Origin: an uncultured Erysipelotrichaceae bacterium
Lineage (GTDB): Bacteria > Bacillota_I > Bacilli_A > RFN20 > CAG-826
Length of the DNA stretch: 64,000 nucleotides
Assembly (NCBI GenBank): GCA_900314865.1
Contig: OMWW01000004.1
Span: 65,749-129,748, forward strand
Reading direction: 5' to 3'
The translations under genes were made by a program, and so were the position numbers. Under the pieces are notes generated by a model, which was not told the DNA's origin, did not search any database, and saw only the letters and a list, made by a program, of their open reading frames with translations. Below, one piece after another: positions 51,816 through 60,799 of the stretch; the first letter of the stretch is position 1; each line of letters begins with the position of its first letter.

Positions 51816-52229
51816 ATGAAAAAAAGTGAAAGACAAGTTGAAGTACTTATCGAGTCATTAATTGAAGTCTCCGAAATCGAGAAGGTAATCGAATCACTTC
51901 CACGTGGTTATATTTCTGTGAAGTCTATTTCAGGACATCAATATTTCTATCGTCAATGGAGAGAAGGAAGCAAAATCATCTCTACCTATGTTCCAGAGAG
52001 TTACTTAAACGTAACGAAACAAAAAATTGAAATTCGTAAACAAAATGAGCAACTATTAAAAATTCTCAAAAAGGATTACAGAAAAGCAGAACGCGCTGTT
52101 TTGAAAGTCGGAGAAGTAAGCCAAGAAAAGATTGATGCCGCAAAAGCTAAGGTATCTGGATTGAGCGAAGAAGAATTACTTAATCGTCCTCAAGTTGTGA
52201 AGGCATTAAAAGAAGAACTACTTGCTTAA
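51816..52229 (+). CDS. Hypothetical protein with GYISVKSISGHQYFY-type domain
   Basis: A 137-residue soluble protein: N-terminal helix, then a beta region RGYISVKSISGHQYFYRQWR with REGSKIISTYVP, then a long basic coiled helix (IEIRKQNEQLLKILKKDYRK) and a short C-terminal helix. The beta part resembles a small domain often seen in Bacillota proteins of unknown function and distantly that of site-specific recombinase N-termini, but I cannot assign it. Own promoter likely; ends in a terminator. Confidence 0.7.
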   Translation: MKKSERQVEVLIESLIEVSEIEKVIESLPRGYISVKSISGHQYFYRQWREGSKIISTYVPESYLNVTKQKIEIRKQNEQLLKILKKDYRKAERAVLKVGEVSQEKIDAAKAKVSGLSEEELLNRPQVVKALKEELLA

Positions 52230-52249
52230 TTAATAGTAAAAAAATAATT

Positions 52250-52270
52250 GAGGTTGAAAACCTCTTTTAT
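52250..52270 (+). terminator. Terminator of the 137-residue hypothetical gene
   Basis: GAGGTT / AACCTC stem with a short loop and TTTTATTTT. Confidence 0.8.
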
Positions 52271-52300
52271 TTTGTCTTCATCTTGAGTATTATATTTCAC

Positions 52301-52825
52301 ATGAATAAATTAATTGTTCTTTCTGGAGTGCCAGGAAGTGGAAAAAGTTTCTTCTCAAAAACTGTAAGACACGTTAAAAGCAATCATGTCTATGTTGTTA
52401 GTAGTGATGAATTGCGTAGAGAGATTACTGGAATTCAATCTAACCTTTCTCAAGATGAATTGATGTGGAAGATTTTCTATTCTTTAGCCAAAACTTATTC
52501 TTTAGATAAAGATGGAGTGGTCATCTTAGATGCAACCCATGTGAATAGCAGACTTCGAGTGGACAAATATAAAAACCTAAAGAAACTCTTTGATGAAATC
52601 ATTTTAGTGATGTGGAATATTGATCGTAACGTAGTTAGCAATCAAAACTTACAAAGAGATTTTCCAATCCCACCTGATGTTTTGGATAAATTCTATTCCA
52701 TCTTTGAACCTCCGACTGAAAAGGACAAAAAATTCTTTGATAAAATCTTAACAATTACTTCAAATGACATCGCTCCTGTAATCAACGAATTAAATCTTGG
52801 ATTGAACGAAGGGATGCCAGCATAG
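52301..52825 (+). CDS. P-loop kinase, AAA_33 / PNK-like
   Basis: A 174-residue nucleotide kinase-like protein: Walker A SGVPGSGKS (about 8-16), a Ser-Asp after strand 2 (VVSSDELRREITG), Walker B-like VVILDATHVN and a lid region with RNVVSNQNLQRDFPIPPDVL. This is the pattern of polynucleotide kinase / zeta-type small P-loop kinases that phosphorylate RNA ends, sugars or antibiotics; the substrate is unknown. The ATG 52301 follows TATTAT (52288-52293) by 7 nt and has no Shine-Dalgarno, so it is predicted nearly leaderless. Confidence 0.8.
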   Translation: MNKLIVLSGVPGSGKSFFSKTVRHVKSNHVYVVSSDELRREITGIQSNLSQDELMWKIFYSLAKTYSLDKDGVVILDATHVNSRLRVDKYKNLKKLFDEIILVMWNIDRNVVSNQNLQRDFPIPPDVLDKFYSIFEPPTEKDKKFFDKILTITSNDIAPVINELNLGLNEGMPA

Positions 52826-52826
52826 A

Positions 52827-52852
52827 AAAACACTGCATTAGCAGTGTTTTTT
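52827..52852. terminator. Bidirectional terminator between the kinase gene and tRNA-Pro
   Basis: AAAACACTGC / GCAGTGTTTT, 10-bp perfect stem, ATTA loop, T-run on the right and A-run on the left. It ends the + strand kinase gene and the - strand tRNA. Confidence 0.88.
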
Positions 52853-52928
52853 GGTCGGAACGACCAGATTTGAACTGGCGACCCCTTCCACCCCAAGGAA
52901 GTGCGCTACCAAGCTGCGCTACGTCCCG
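52852..52928 (-). tRNA. tRNA-Pro (TGG)
   Basis: On the minus strand: acceptor CGGGACG / CGTTCCG, anticodon stem CTTCC / GGAAG around the loop TTGGGGT, T-loop TTCAAAT, discriminator A and encoded CCA (52854-52852). Confidence 0.95.
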
Positions 52929-53003
52929 ATTAGAATTACTATAGCAAAAATTACACTCATATGTGTAGAAACTTTTATTTTGTTAGTCTAAAATAAAAGC
53001 ACT

Positions 53004-55829
53004 ATGGAAAAGTACATCACAATCAAGGGTGCTAGAGAAAACAATTTAAAGAATGTTAATGTGACTATTCCTAAAGAATCTCTAGTTGTTTTTACTGGTC
53101 TTAGTGGTAGTGGTAAGTCTACTTTAGCCTTTGACACTCTTTTTGCAGAAGGGCAAAGAAGATATATGGAATCTCTTTCTAGCTATGCTAGACAGTTTCT
53201 TGGAAACTATGAAAAACCAGATGTTGACTTGATTGAAGGGCTTTCTCCAAGCATTGCGATTGATCAAAAATCTGTATCTCATAATCCAAGAAGTACTGTG
53301 GGTACAGTGACTGAAATATATGACTATTTAAGACTACTATTTGGTCGAGTTGGTGTTCCTTATTGCCCAACTCATCACACTCCAATCATCTCTTTTAGCC
53401 CAACAAATATGACAGATATTGTTCTTTCTTATCCAGAAGGAACTAAGATTCAACTTCTTTCTCCAATCGTTCATAACGAAAAAGGAACGCATAAAGAACT
53501 ACTCGACAAGATTCGAGCGAATGGTTTTGCCCGTTTACGAGTGGATAATGTCTTTATGACTATTGAAGAAGTGAAACCATTAGAAAAGAACGTCAAACAT
53601 TCTATTGATATTGTTATTGATAGAATTGTGGTTAAACCTGAAAATAGAGCGAGAATCTATGAGTCCATAGAAACTGCGCTTGATTGGTCTAAAGGCCTTC
53701 TTGTCATTTATTCTGATATTGAAGAGAAGGTTCTTTCCGATCGTCACACATGTCCAATATGTGGATTCTCCGTTCCTAAACTTGAACCAAGATTATTCTC
53801 TTTTAACGCTCCTATGGGATTTTGTCCAGAGTGTAAGGGATTAGGTATTAAAAGAGAAGCCTCTCCAAATTTACTTGTTCCTGATCCTTCTCTTAGCATC
53901 GCTAAGGGAGCGTTTGAATATTATAAAAACACGGTGGGAACTCAAAACCTTGAATGGCAAGAATTTAAATTATTGTGTGATTTATATAACATCTCCATTG
54001 ATGTTCCTTTTGAATCATTAAGCGAAAAGCAAAAGAATATTTTATTCTTCGGTTCTCCTGATATTCATAAATACACTCTTAAAAGTAGCAGTGGCAACAC
54101 GATGAATCGCTTAGGTTATATTGAAGGTATTAAAACCAAAGTTGAACGTCTATATCAAGAAACTAGCAGTGACTGGATGCGTGATTACTATGAAAAATTT
54201 ATGCGTGATACAGTGTGCACTGCGTGTAATGGCAAAAGATTAAATAAAGAAGCCTTAAGTGTTCTAATAGACGACAAAAACATCTATGATGTTACTTGTT
54301 TACAACTTGGCGAACTTAAAGAATGGATATCTTCTTTACCAAACAAACTCAAAGATAACGATTTAACAATCGCTAATATGGTGATTAGAGAAATTGATTC
54401 TCGTGTTTCTTTCTTATGTGATGTTGGTTTAGATTATTTAACATTAGCAAGAATGGCGATGACTCTTTCCGGTGGAGAAAGTCAAAGAATTAGACTTGCC
54501 ACTCAAATCGGTTCCAAATTAACCGGTATCATGTATGTCTTAGACGAACCAAGCATTGGTTTACATCAAAAAGATGATGAAAGATTAATCGAATCACTTA
54601 AGAAGATGCGTGATATTGGTAACACCTTAGTGGTCGTAGAACATGATGAAGAAACGATTCGACAAGCAGATTATGTTGTTGATATCGGTCCAAAAGCGGG
54701 TGTCCACGGGGGAGAAATTATTTATCAAGGCGATGTTGAAGGCTTGCTTAAATGTAAAAACTCTTTAACAAGCGATTATTTAAGTGGAAGGAAAAAGATC
54801 GAAGTTCCTACCTCTAGAAGAAAAGGAAACGGCAAGTTTATTGAGATTAAAGGCGCAAAAATCAATAACCTCAAGAACTTGAATGTCAAATTTCCATTAG
54901 GAACATTTACTTCTGTTACTGGTGTAAGTGGTAGCGGTAAATCATCTTTAGTCAATCAAACTTTATATCTTCAATTAGTGAAGCATTTCACTGGAAAAGA
55001 AGTTTTCCCTGGAGAAGTTAAATCAATCCTAGGAATGGAAAATATTGATAAAGTGGTCAATGTTTCTCAAGAACCTATTGGAAGAACCCCAAGAAGCAAC
55101 CCCGCAACATATATTAAGTTATTTGATGATATTCGTGACTTATTTGCGAATACAATTGAGGCTAAAGCAAGAGGCTTTGATAAAGGAAGATTCTCCTTTA
55201 ACGTAACTGGAGGAAGATGTGAGAAATGTGAAGGTGCAGGTGTTACACGTGTGCCGATGAATTTCCTACCTGACGTTTATGTTAAATGCGATGCATGTAA
55301 TGGAAGAAGATATAACGAAGAAACTTTACAAGTTACCTATAAAGGAAAAAATATTTACGAAGTGTTAGAGATGACTGTAGAAGATGCGCTTGATTTCTTT
55401 GGCAATCATCCAAAAATTAAACACAAGATCCAAACTCTTTTTGATGTTGGACTTGGCTATATTAAACTCGGTCAACCAGCGACGACATTAAGTGGTGGAG
55501 AAGCCCAAAGAGTGAAACTCGCTTATGAGCTTCAAAGAAAACCAACTGGCAAAACTCTATATATCTTAGATGAGCCAACAACAGGTTTACACACTCACGA
55601 TGTGAAACAATTAATCAGCGTTTTACAGCGCATTGTTGATCATGGTGACACAGTTTTAGTGATTGAACATAACTTAGATGTTATTAAAGTTAGCGATTAT
55701 ATTATTGATATTGGACCAGATGGAGGAGATAGAGGCGGGAAAATTGTTGTTACTGGTACTCCAGAACAAGTGGCGAAATGTGAAAAAAGCTACACTGGTC
55801 AATATTTAAAGAAAGTATTAGGTGAATAA
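53004..55829 (+). CDS. uvrA: Excinuclease ABC subunit A
   Basis: A 941-residue DNA-damage recognition ATPase of nucleotide excision repair, with two ABC modules. First module: Walker A GLSGSGKST, a zinc knuckle pair CPICG...CPECKG, signature LSGGESQRIRLATQIG, YVLDEPSIGLHQ. Second: GVSGSGKSS, CEKCEGAG...CDACNG, LSGGEAQRVKLA, YILDEPTTGLH. Full length. uvrB and uvrC are not in the window. TAAAAT (52989-52994) ends 9 nt before the ATG and there is no Shine-Dalgarno, so the mRNA should have a leader of only about 3 nt. lgt follows after 2 nt. Confidence 0.98.
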   Translation: MEKYITIKGARENNLKNVNVTIPKESLVVFTGLSGSGKSTLAFDTLFAEGQRRYMESLSSYARQFLGNYEKPDVDLIEGLSPSIAIDQKSVSHNPRSTVGTVTEIYDYLRLLFGRVGVPYCPTHHTPIISFSPTNMTDIVLSYPEGTKIQLLSPIVHNEKGTHKELLDKIRANGFARLRVDNVFMTIEEVKPLEKNVKHSIDIVIDRIVVKPENRARIYESIETALDWSKGLLVIYSDIEEKVLSDRHTCPICGFSVPKLEPRLFSFNAPMGFCPECKGLGIKREASPNLLVPDPSLSIAKGAFEYYKNTVGTQNLEWQEFKLLCDLYNISIDVPFESLSEKQKNILFFGSPDIHKYTLKSSSGNTMNRLGYIEGIKTKVERLYQETSSDWMRDYYEKFMRDTVCTACNGKRLNKEALSVLIDDKNIYDVTCLQLGELKEWISSLPNKLKDNDLTIANMVIREIDSRVSFLCDVGLDYLTLARMAMTLSGGESQRIRLATQIGSKLTGIMYVLDEPSIGLHQKDDERLIESLKKMRDIGNTLVVVEHDEETIRQADYVVDIGPKAGVHGGEIIYQGDVEGLLKCKNSLTSDYLSGRKKIEVPTSRRKGNGKFIEIKGAKINNLKNLNVKFPLGTFTSVTGVSGSGKSSLVNQTLYLQLVKHFTGKEVFPGEVKSILGMENIDKVVNVSQEPIGRTPRSNPATYIKLFDDIRDLFANTIEAKARGFDKGRFSFNVTGGRCEKCEGAGVTRVPMNFLPDVYVKCDACNGRRYNEETLQVTYKGKNIYEVLEMTVEDALDFFGNHPKIKHKIQTLFDVGLGYIKLGQPATTLSGGEAQRVKLAYELQRKPTGKTLYILDEPTTGLHTHDVKQLISVLQRIVDHGDTVLVIEHNLDVIKVSDYIIDIGPDGGDRGGKIVVTGTPEQVAKCEKSYTGQYLKKVLGE

Positions 55830-55831
55830 TT

Positions 55832-57439
55832 ATGGTGTCTTTAGTGTTTATGATTGTCTTTATTGCCCTAACGTTAGGGATTTTTGGCTTCGCAATTTTT
55901 AAAGCCGTTAAAACTGTTAGATATCCAATGCCAAAAACACTCAATTACCAGTTAATTATTTTTAAACAATTATATTTAGTCATTGGAATGACTGTTTCTA
56001 CATTATTGATTTTCATGTTTTTAGTGATGTATCAAAAATACCCACTTAACGCGGGTGATTGGACTCAGCTAATATTTGGTTCATTAATCTTTGGAGCCTC
56101 TTTATCAACGTTTGTTTTAACATTCATTCTTCACTATTATGGTAAAGAAATTGATAAAAAGAGCGACAAAATACTCTACATCTCAATGATTAGTAGTGGG
56201 GTCTTGTTCTTTTTAGGACTAATGTTACTCACTAATGGCATTGCCGATTATGTCGATTTACCTTTAGTAAACGGTATTAGTTTCAAATATGGGTTTGTGA
56301 ATCCTAATTCTACCGCTTTTATTGATGGTTCTTATCAACACGTTAAACCAAGCTTAGCCTGGTATGCGCTTTGTATTCTTGCTGGCGCTCTTCTTGTTTA
56401 TTTCATCTGTGATCATCGTTATTACGTTGAATATGGTAAACATGGAATTCTTGAATCGACATTCTTAGTGGCCTTCCCTGCTGGATTAATTGGAGCGAGA
56501 TTAGGCTTTGTTATCGGTGAATGGAATTCCAAAGGATTTGGTACCAGAGTCGCTAATGGAGAATGGTGGTCAATCTTTGCTGTTTGGGAAGGCGGACTTA
56601 CCATTATTAGTGGCGCTCTTATGGGTATTATCGTTGGCGTTGCCTGGTTTATGTGGAGAAATAGAAAATACTCCATCCTTTTAGCAATCGATATCATCGT
56701 TCCTACCATCTTAATTGCACAAGCTGTTGGTAGATGGGGTAATTTCTTTAACTGCGAAGTACACGGCTTACCTGTTCAAGCATCTAGCCTTTGGTTTGTT
56801 CCAAAAATGATCCTTAATAATGCGGTGTATTCTGATGCTTATAAAGTAACCTATATTACCGCAACAAGTGGATACCTCACTCCTTTAACTGATGGAACAG
56901 TGTACTTACCTCTTTTCTTCATCGAATCAATTACTAATTTGATTGGCTATGTGGTTATTAGATTTGGTATTGGATTAGGTTTAAAGAAATATCGTGAACT
57001 TGGTGATTTAGCGTTCTGCTATATCATTTGGTATGGTTTAACCCGTGTAATTATGGAACCTTTAAGAGATCCAAATTTCAATATGGGTAATGATCACTAT
57101 TGGAGCTGGTTATGGTCAATAGTCTTTGTGATTGCTGGTAGTGCATGTGTAGCAATCAATCACCTCATTAGATTTTATCTAAGAAAGAAAAAAGGTGAAG
57201 GTATGTCTACGATTAATTACCCTATTTCTTATGTAGTGACAGGAGTGGTCGCTGTTGTTGGTTTAGGTTTAACAATCTTTGGAAGTATTTTGATGGCCAA
57301 CAATCCTCAATCTGCCTCCTTGGAATTTAATAAATTCAATAACGGCTTTATCTTACTTTCAATTGGACTACTATTCATGATGCTACTAGTAGCATGTTTC
57401 ACATATTTATTTAGTGGAAAGAAAAAAGAAAATGCGTAA
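55832..57439 (+). CDS. lgt: Prolipoprotein diacylglyceryl transferase with extra membrane segments
   Basis: Transfers diacylglycerol from phosphatidylglycerol to the lipobox Cys of preprolipoproteins, the first step for the four large lipoproteins seen here. The Lgt core (about residues 175-455) keeps GARLGFVIGEW, the signature GRWGNFFNCEVHG (about 300-312) and the catalytic Arg/Glu region YGLTRVIMEPLRDPN. Normal Lgt is about 260-300 residues; this one has 535, with about 170 extra N-terminal residues (four helices) and an extra C-terminal pair of helices. First gene after uvrA (2-nt gap); overlaps ppaX-like by 8 nt. Confidence 0.93.
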   Translation: MVSLVFMIVFIALTLGIFGFAIFKAVKTVRYPMPKTLNYQLIIFKQLYLVIGMTVSTLLIFMFLVMYQKYPLNAGDWTQLIFGSLIFGASLSTFVLTFILHYYGKEIDKKSDKILYISMISSGVLFFLGLMLLTNGIADYVDLPLVNGISFKYGFVNPNSTAFIDGSYQHVKPSLAWYALCILAGALLVYFICDHRYYVEYGKHGILESTFLVAFPAGLIGARLGFVIGEWNSKGFGTRVANGEWWSIFAVWEGGLTIISGALMGIIVGVAWFMWRNRKYSILLAIDIIVPTILIAQAVGRWGNFFNCEVHGLPVQASSLWFVPKMILNNAVYSDAYKVTYITATSGYLTPLTDGTVYLPLFFIESITNLIGYVVIRFGIGLGLKKYRELGDLAFCYIIWYGLTRVIMEPLRDPNFNMGNDHYWSWLWSIVFVIAGSACVAINHLIRFYLRKKKGEGMSTINYPISYVVTGVVAVVGLGLTIFGSILMANNPQSASLEFNKFNNGFILLSIGLLFMMLLVACFTYLFSGKKKENA

Positions 57440-58079
57440 AAAAAGATATTCTGTCGTTCTCTTTGATATGGATGGGACTGTCCTTAATAGCGATCCCATG
57501 ATTTTAGGAGCAATGAATGTTCTTTATGATAAATATCGTAATGGGGTAAGAACTCCAGAGTCAGAAGTTATATATTTTTCAGGTCCTCCAATTAGAGAGA
57601 CTTTAAAGAAAGAATTCCCTGACTTAGACCAAAAATTCATTTTTGATGAATTCCATAAGGAATCATATAAGCTTTATGCGACTCATACATTCCCTTATCC
57701 TCATTCAAAAGAAGTACTTTTAAAACTCAAAGAAGAAGGATTCAAATTAGGAATTGTTACAAATAAATTACACAAATTAACAGAGTATGCTTTAGAGTGT
57801 ATCCATCTAGACGGAATCTTTGATTATATCGTTGGCTTCGACGATGTAAGTAAAGGCAAACCCGATCCAGAAGGAATGTTTAAAGCGATGCAATATTTTA
57901 ACGGTAATAAGATAAACACAATATATATTGGAGACAATAAAAGCGACCTTGATAGTGCAAATAACGCTGGCATTGACTGTGCGTTAGTGGCTTGGGGTCC
58001 AAGAGTCTTACCTAAAGACATCAATCCCAAATATAGATTTAATTCTTACTTAGAATTGGAGGACATTCTGTATGAATAA
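57432..58079 (+). CDS. HAD-superfamily phosphatase, PpaX/Gph-like
   Basis: A 215-residue HAD-IA phosphatase: VLFDMDGTVLNSDPMIL (nucleophile Asp), cap with SGPPIRETLKKEFP, GIVTNKLHK (motif II), GKPDPEGMFKAM (motif III Lys) and YIGDNKSDLDSANNAG (motif IV). The lgt-ppaX order is that of Bacillota, where PpaX hydrolyses pyrophosphate released by HPr-Ser-P; the substrate is inferred from synteny. The start MRKKRYS at 57432 overlaps lgt by 8 nt; the end overlaps trxB by 8 nt. Confidence 0.88.
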   Translation: MRKKRYSVVLFDMDGTVLNSDPMILGAMNVLYDKYRNGVRTPESEVIYFSGPPIRETLKKEFPDLDQKFIFDEFHKESYKLYATHTFPYPHSKEVLLKLKEEGFKLGIVTNKLHKLTEYALECIHLDGIFDYIVGFDDVSKGKPDPEGMFKAMQYFNGNKINTIYIGDNKSDLDSANNAGIDCALVAWGPRVLPKDINPKYRFNSYLELEDILYE

Positions 58080-58983
58080 TGTTTATGACACCTTAGTAAT
58101 TGGAGCAGGTCCAAGCGGTATTGGCTGCGCTCTTAAACTTCATCAAGACGGGTTAAAAGTCGCGTTAATTGAAATGTCTACTCCAGGAGGAAAGATTAAT
58201 ATTGCTCCTAGAGTGGATAATTATCCAGGACAAAAAGAAATTCCTGGACCAGATTTAGCAGTTCTCTTCTTTGAAAGAGTTTTAAAATCTGGAGTGGAAT
58301 TTATTGGTGATGAAATTGTTTCTCTAGACAAGAAAGATGATTTATTCGTTTTGGAAGGAAGAAACAATACTTACTATAGTAAAACTGTTTATATCGCTAC
58401 TGGAACAGTGGAAAGAAAAATTGGCCTTCCTCTTGAAGACGAATTATTTGGTCATGGCTTAAGCTATTGCGCTTTATGTGATGGACATTTCTTCAAAGGA
58501 CAAGATGTTCTTGTTATCGGTGGCGGTAACACTGCTTTAAAAGAAGCTATCCATTTAGCGACATTAGTTAAACATTTATATGTCATCCATCGTCGTAATG
58601 AATTTAGAGGTTCTTTAAAACTCGTTGAAGAACTCAAAAGTTTTGATAATGTCACAATTATGACTCCATATGTTCCTGTGGAATTCCTTAAGGAAGGGGA
58701 CCATTTATGTGGAGTAAAAATCAAAAACCGTGAAACGGAAGAAGAACAAGTTCTTTCAGTTCAAGGTGTTTTCCCACTTGTTGGTCAAAACCCAAATAGT
58801 AAATTTATTAAATTAGATATTCTTAACGAAAATGGAAATATTCCAGTAGAAAAAGATATGTCCACAAGAGTGAAAGGCGCTTTCTCCGGTGGAGACATTT
58901 TGCCACGTGACATCCGTCAAATTTATTTAGCAGAACATGATGGTATGGTGGCCGCTAAATCGATTGAGGAGTATTTAAAATGA
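58072..58983 (+). CDS. trxB: Thioredoxin reductase family flavoprotein
   Basis: A 303-residue NAD(P)H/FAD disulfide reductase. FAD motif VIGAGPSGIGCALKL, redox CALC (Cys133/Cys136 in YCALCDG), NAD(P) motif VIGGGNTALKEAIHLA, C-terminal FSGGDILPRDIRQI. The usual CATC is CALC here. The NADPH motif lacks the strict GGGNSAxEE/HRRxxxR form of E. coli TrxB (IHRRNEFRG is present, which still favours NADPH). GGAGG before the ATG. Followed by rapZ with a 4-nt overlap; the trxB-rapZ-whiA order matches Bacillus. Confidence 0.93.
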   Translation: MNNVYDTLVIGAGPSGIGCALKLHQDGLKVALIEMSTPGGKINIAPRVDNYPGQKEIPGPDLAVLFFERVLKSGVEFIGDEIVSLDKKDDLFVLEGRNNTYYSKTVYIATGTVERKIGLPLEDELFGHGLSYCALCDGHFFKGQDVLVIGGGNTALKEAIHLATLVKHLYVIHRRNEFRGSLKLVEELKSFDNVTIMTPYVPVEFLKEGDHLCGVKIKNRETEEEQVLSVQGVFPLVGQNPNSKFIKLDILNENGNIPVEKDMSTRVKGAFSGGDILPRDIRQIYLAEHDGMVAAKSIEEYLK

Positions 58984-59840
58984 AAAAGAACGTAATATTC
59001 ATTACTGGTCCAGCCGGAAGTGGACTTTCTAGTGCGGAATATGTTCTTGAAGAACTTGGCTATTTCGTTGTTAAAAACGTTCCAGTTCAAACCATCAATA
59101 GTGTTCTTGATGCCGCTTTAGCGTCTAAAAAGATCAAAAACATTTGTTTTTCTATCCATGCGATTATGGCAAGAGATACGTTTGAAGCGATTAAAGATAG
59201 AAAAGATGCAAACTATCGTAAGATTGTTCTTAACTGCGATATTAATGAATTATCTAAAAGATACGCATTAACTCGTAGAGTCCATCCTAGAAGCGTAATG
59301 GAGAAGATTTCTCCAATTGACGCGGCTAGTAGTGACATTAGAGACATTTTAAGCATCGTTAACCAAGCTGATTTCTATATCGACACAACTTCGTTAACTG
59401 TTAAACAACTTAGAGCAAAGCTCTATAAATATATCAGTAACGTTGAAGAAGATAAGATAGCCTCTGTTACCTTTATTTCTTTTGGCATCAAAAACGGTAT
59501 TCCTCAAGGAATTGACTGCTTCTTTGATGTGAGACTTATTCCTAACCCATATTGGGTTGAGGATTTAAAAGAACTCACTGGTGAAGATCAAAAAGTTATC
59601 GATTACATGAGATCTTTCCCAATCACCGACAAACTCTTAAATGATTTAGTTATTTACTTAACTGATTATTTAAAAGAGATGCAAAAAAGCGGTCGTGGAA
59701 GCTATACGATTGGTATTGCTTGTAGTGGTGGTCAACATCGTTCTACCTATGTTGCTAACTATTTAGCAGAATATTTCTCTAAAGACTATCGCACAACCGC
59801 GATTCATAGAGATACCCCTATATTAAACGAAGAAGAATGA
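58980..59840 (+). CDS. rapZ: RapZ/YvcJ-family protein with defective P-loop
   Basis: A 286-residue member of the RapZ family, which in E. coli controls GlmS through small RNAs and in Bacillus (YvcJ) binds nucleotides and affects competence. The C-terminal RapZ domain is intact: FISFGIKNGIPQGIDCFFDV, IPNPYWVEDLKELTGED, IGIACSGGQHRSTYVANYLA; TRRVHPRS is also present. The N-terminal Walker A reads GPAGSGLSS where the family has GxSGAGKS, so the P-loop lysine is Leu16. Nucleotide binding by this domain is probably lost or altered. yvcK, normally the next gene, is absent; whiA follows directly. Confidence 0.9.
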   Translation: MKKNVIFITGPAGSGLSSAEYVLEELGYFVVKNVPVQTINSVLDAALASKKIKNICFSIHAIMARDTFEAIKDRKDANYRKIVLNCDINELSKRYALTRRVHPRSVMEKISPIDAASSDIRDILSIVNQADFYIDTTSLTVKQLRAKLYKYISNVEEDKIASVTFISFGIKNGIPQGIDCFFDVRLIPNPYWVEDLKELTGEDQKVIDYMRSFPITDKLLNDLVIYLTDYLKEMQKSGRGSYTIGIACSGGQHRSTYVANYLAEYFSKDYRTTAIHRDTPILNEEE

Positions 59841-60799
59841 AACAAGAAATCACTTTCGCTCGTCAAGTCAAAGAAGAAATAGCGAGTAAAACCGACTATT
59901 CCTTAGAAAGGCTTAACGCTTTATTAAGCGCGTATATCCGTATTAACGGAGTGATTTCTTTTAGCAATAAAAAGACCAATGTCTCACTTAAAAGTGAGAA
60001 CGCCAAAATTATCAAATTTATTTATAGTAGTTTAAAAGACAATTACCCAAACTATGAGATATCTTTAGACTACAAAAAGAGTAATAGTAGGTCAAAGAAG
60101 CCTAACTATCTCATCTATATTAAGGACGCTGATAACCTATTAGATGATTTATCTGTTTCTTATTTTGAAGGAAAGATTTCTAAAGAAATAGTGTATAACG
60201 ATGAGACGATTAGTGGCTATTTAGCAGGAGCGTTTTTAGCTAGTGGTTCTATCAATTCTCCAGAGACAAGTAATTACCACATGGAGATTTCGACAGTGAA
60301 TGAAAACTACGCAAAATGGCTTTCAAAACTCTTCAGTAAATACCATAAGATTGAGATGTCACCAAAGATTTCTAAAAGAAGAGATAAATACATCATCTAT
60401 TTTAAGAAAAGTGACCAGATATCAAACTTTTTAATCATCATCGGTGCAACTAGTTGTTGCATGGAGTTTGAAGACGCTCGCGCGTATCGCGACTATTCTA
60501 ATAACGCGAATAGATTGATGAATTTAGATATCGCTAATATGAGCAAAACTACGGAAATTGCTCAAAGACAAATCAAAGAAATTAAATACATTGATGATGT
60601 TTTAGGAATTCATAATTTCCATAACCCTAAGAAAGAACTTCTTTGCTATTTCAGATTAGATAATGATTCCCTTTCTATGAGCGAACTCGCTGACAAATTA
60701 AGTGAAGAATTAGGTCAAAGAATAACTAAGAGCAATGTGAATCATCTCTTTAGAGATATCCATGACTTATATATCAAATTAAAAGGACGCAACTTATGA
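59837..60799 (+). CDS. whiA: WhiA, DNA-binding protein (LAGLIDADG fold plus HTH)
   Basis: A 320-residue WhiA. An N-terminal LAGLIDADG-like region (SFARQVKEEIAS-type start, ISGYLAGAFLASGSINSPET, NYHMEISTVNENYAKWLSKL) precedes the C-terminal HTH with the conserved NRLMNLDIANMSKTTEIAQR, QIKEIKYIDDVLGIHNF and SMSELADKLSE. In Bacillus it affects cell division and chromosome segregation. It overlaps rapZ by 4 nt (ATGA) and the following HTH gene by 4 nt. Confidence 0.95.
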   Translation: MKQEITFARQVKEEIASKTDYSLERLNALLSAYIRINGVISFSNKKTNVSLKSENAKIIKFIYSSLKDNYPNYEISLDYKKSNSRSKKPNYLIYIKDADNLLDDLSVSYFEGKISKEIVYNDETISGYLAGAFLASGSINSPETSNYHMEISTVNENYAKWLSKLFSKYHKIEMSPKISKRRDKYIIYFKKSDQISNFLIIIGATSCCMEFEDARAYRDYSNNANRLMNLDIANMSKTTEIAQRQIKEIKYIDDVLGIHNFHNPKKELLCYFRLDNDSLSMSELADKLSEELGQRITKSNVNHLFRDIHDLYIKLKGRNL

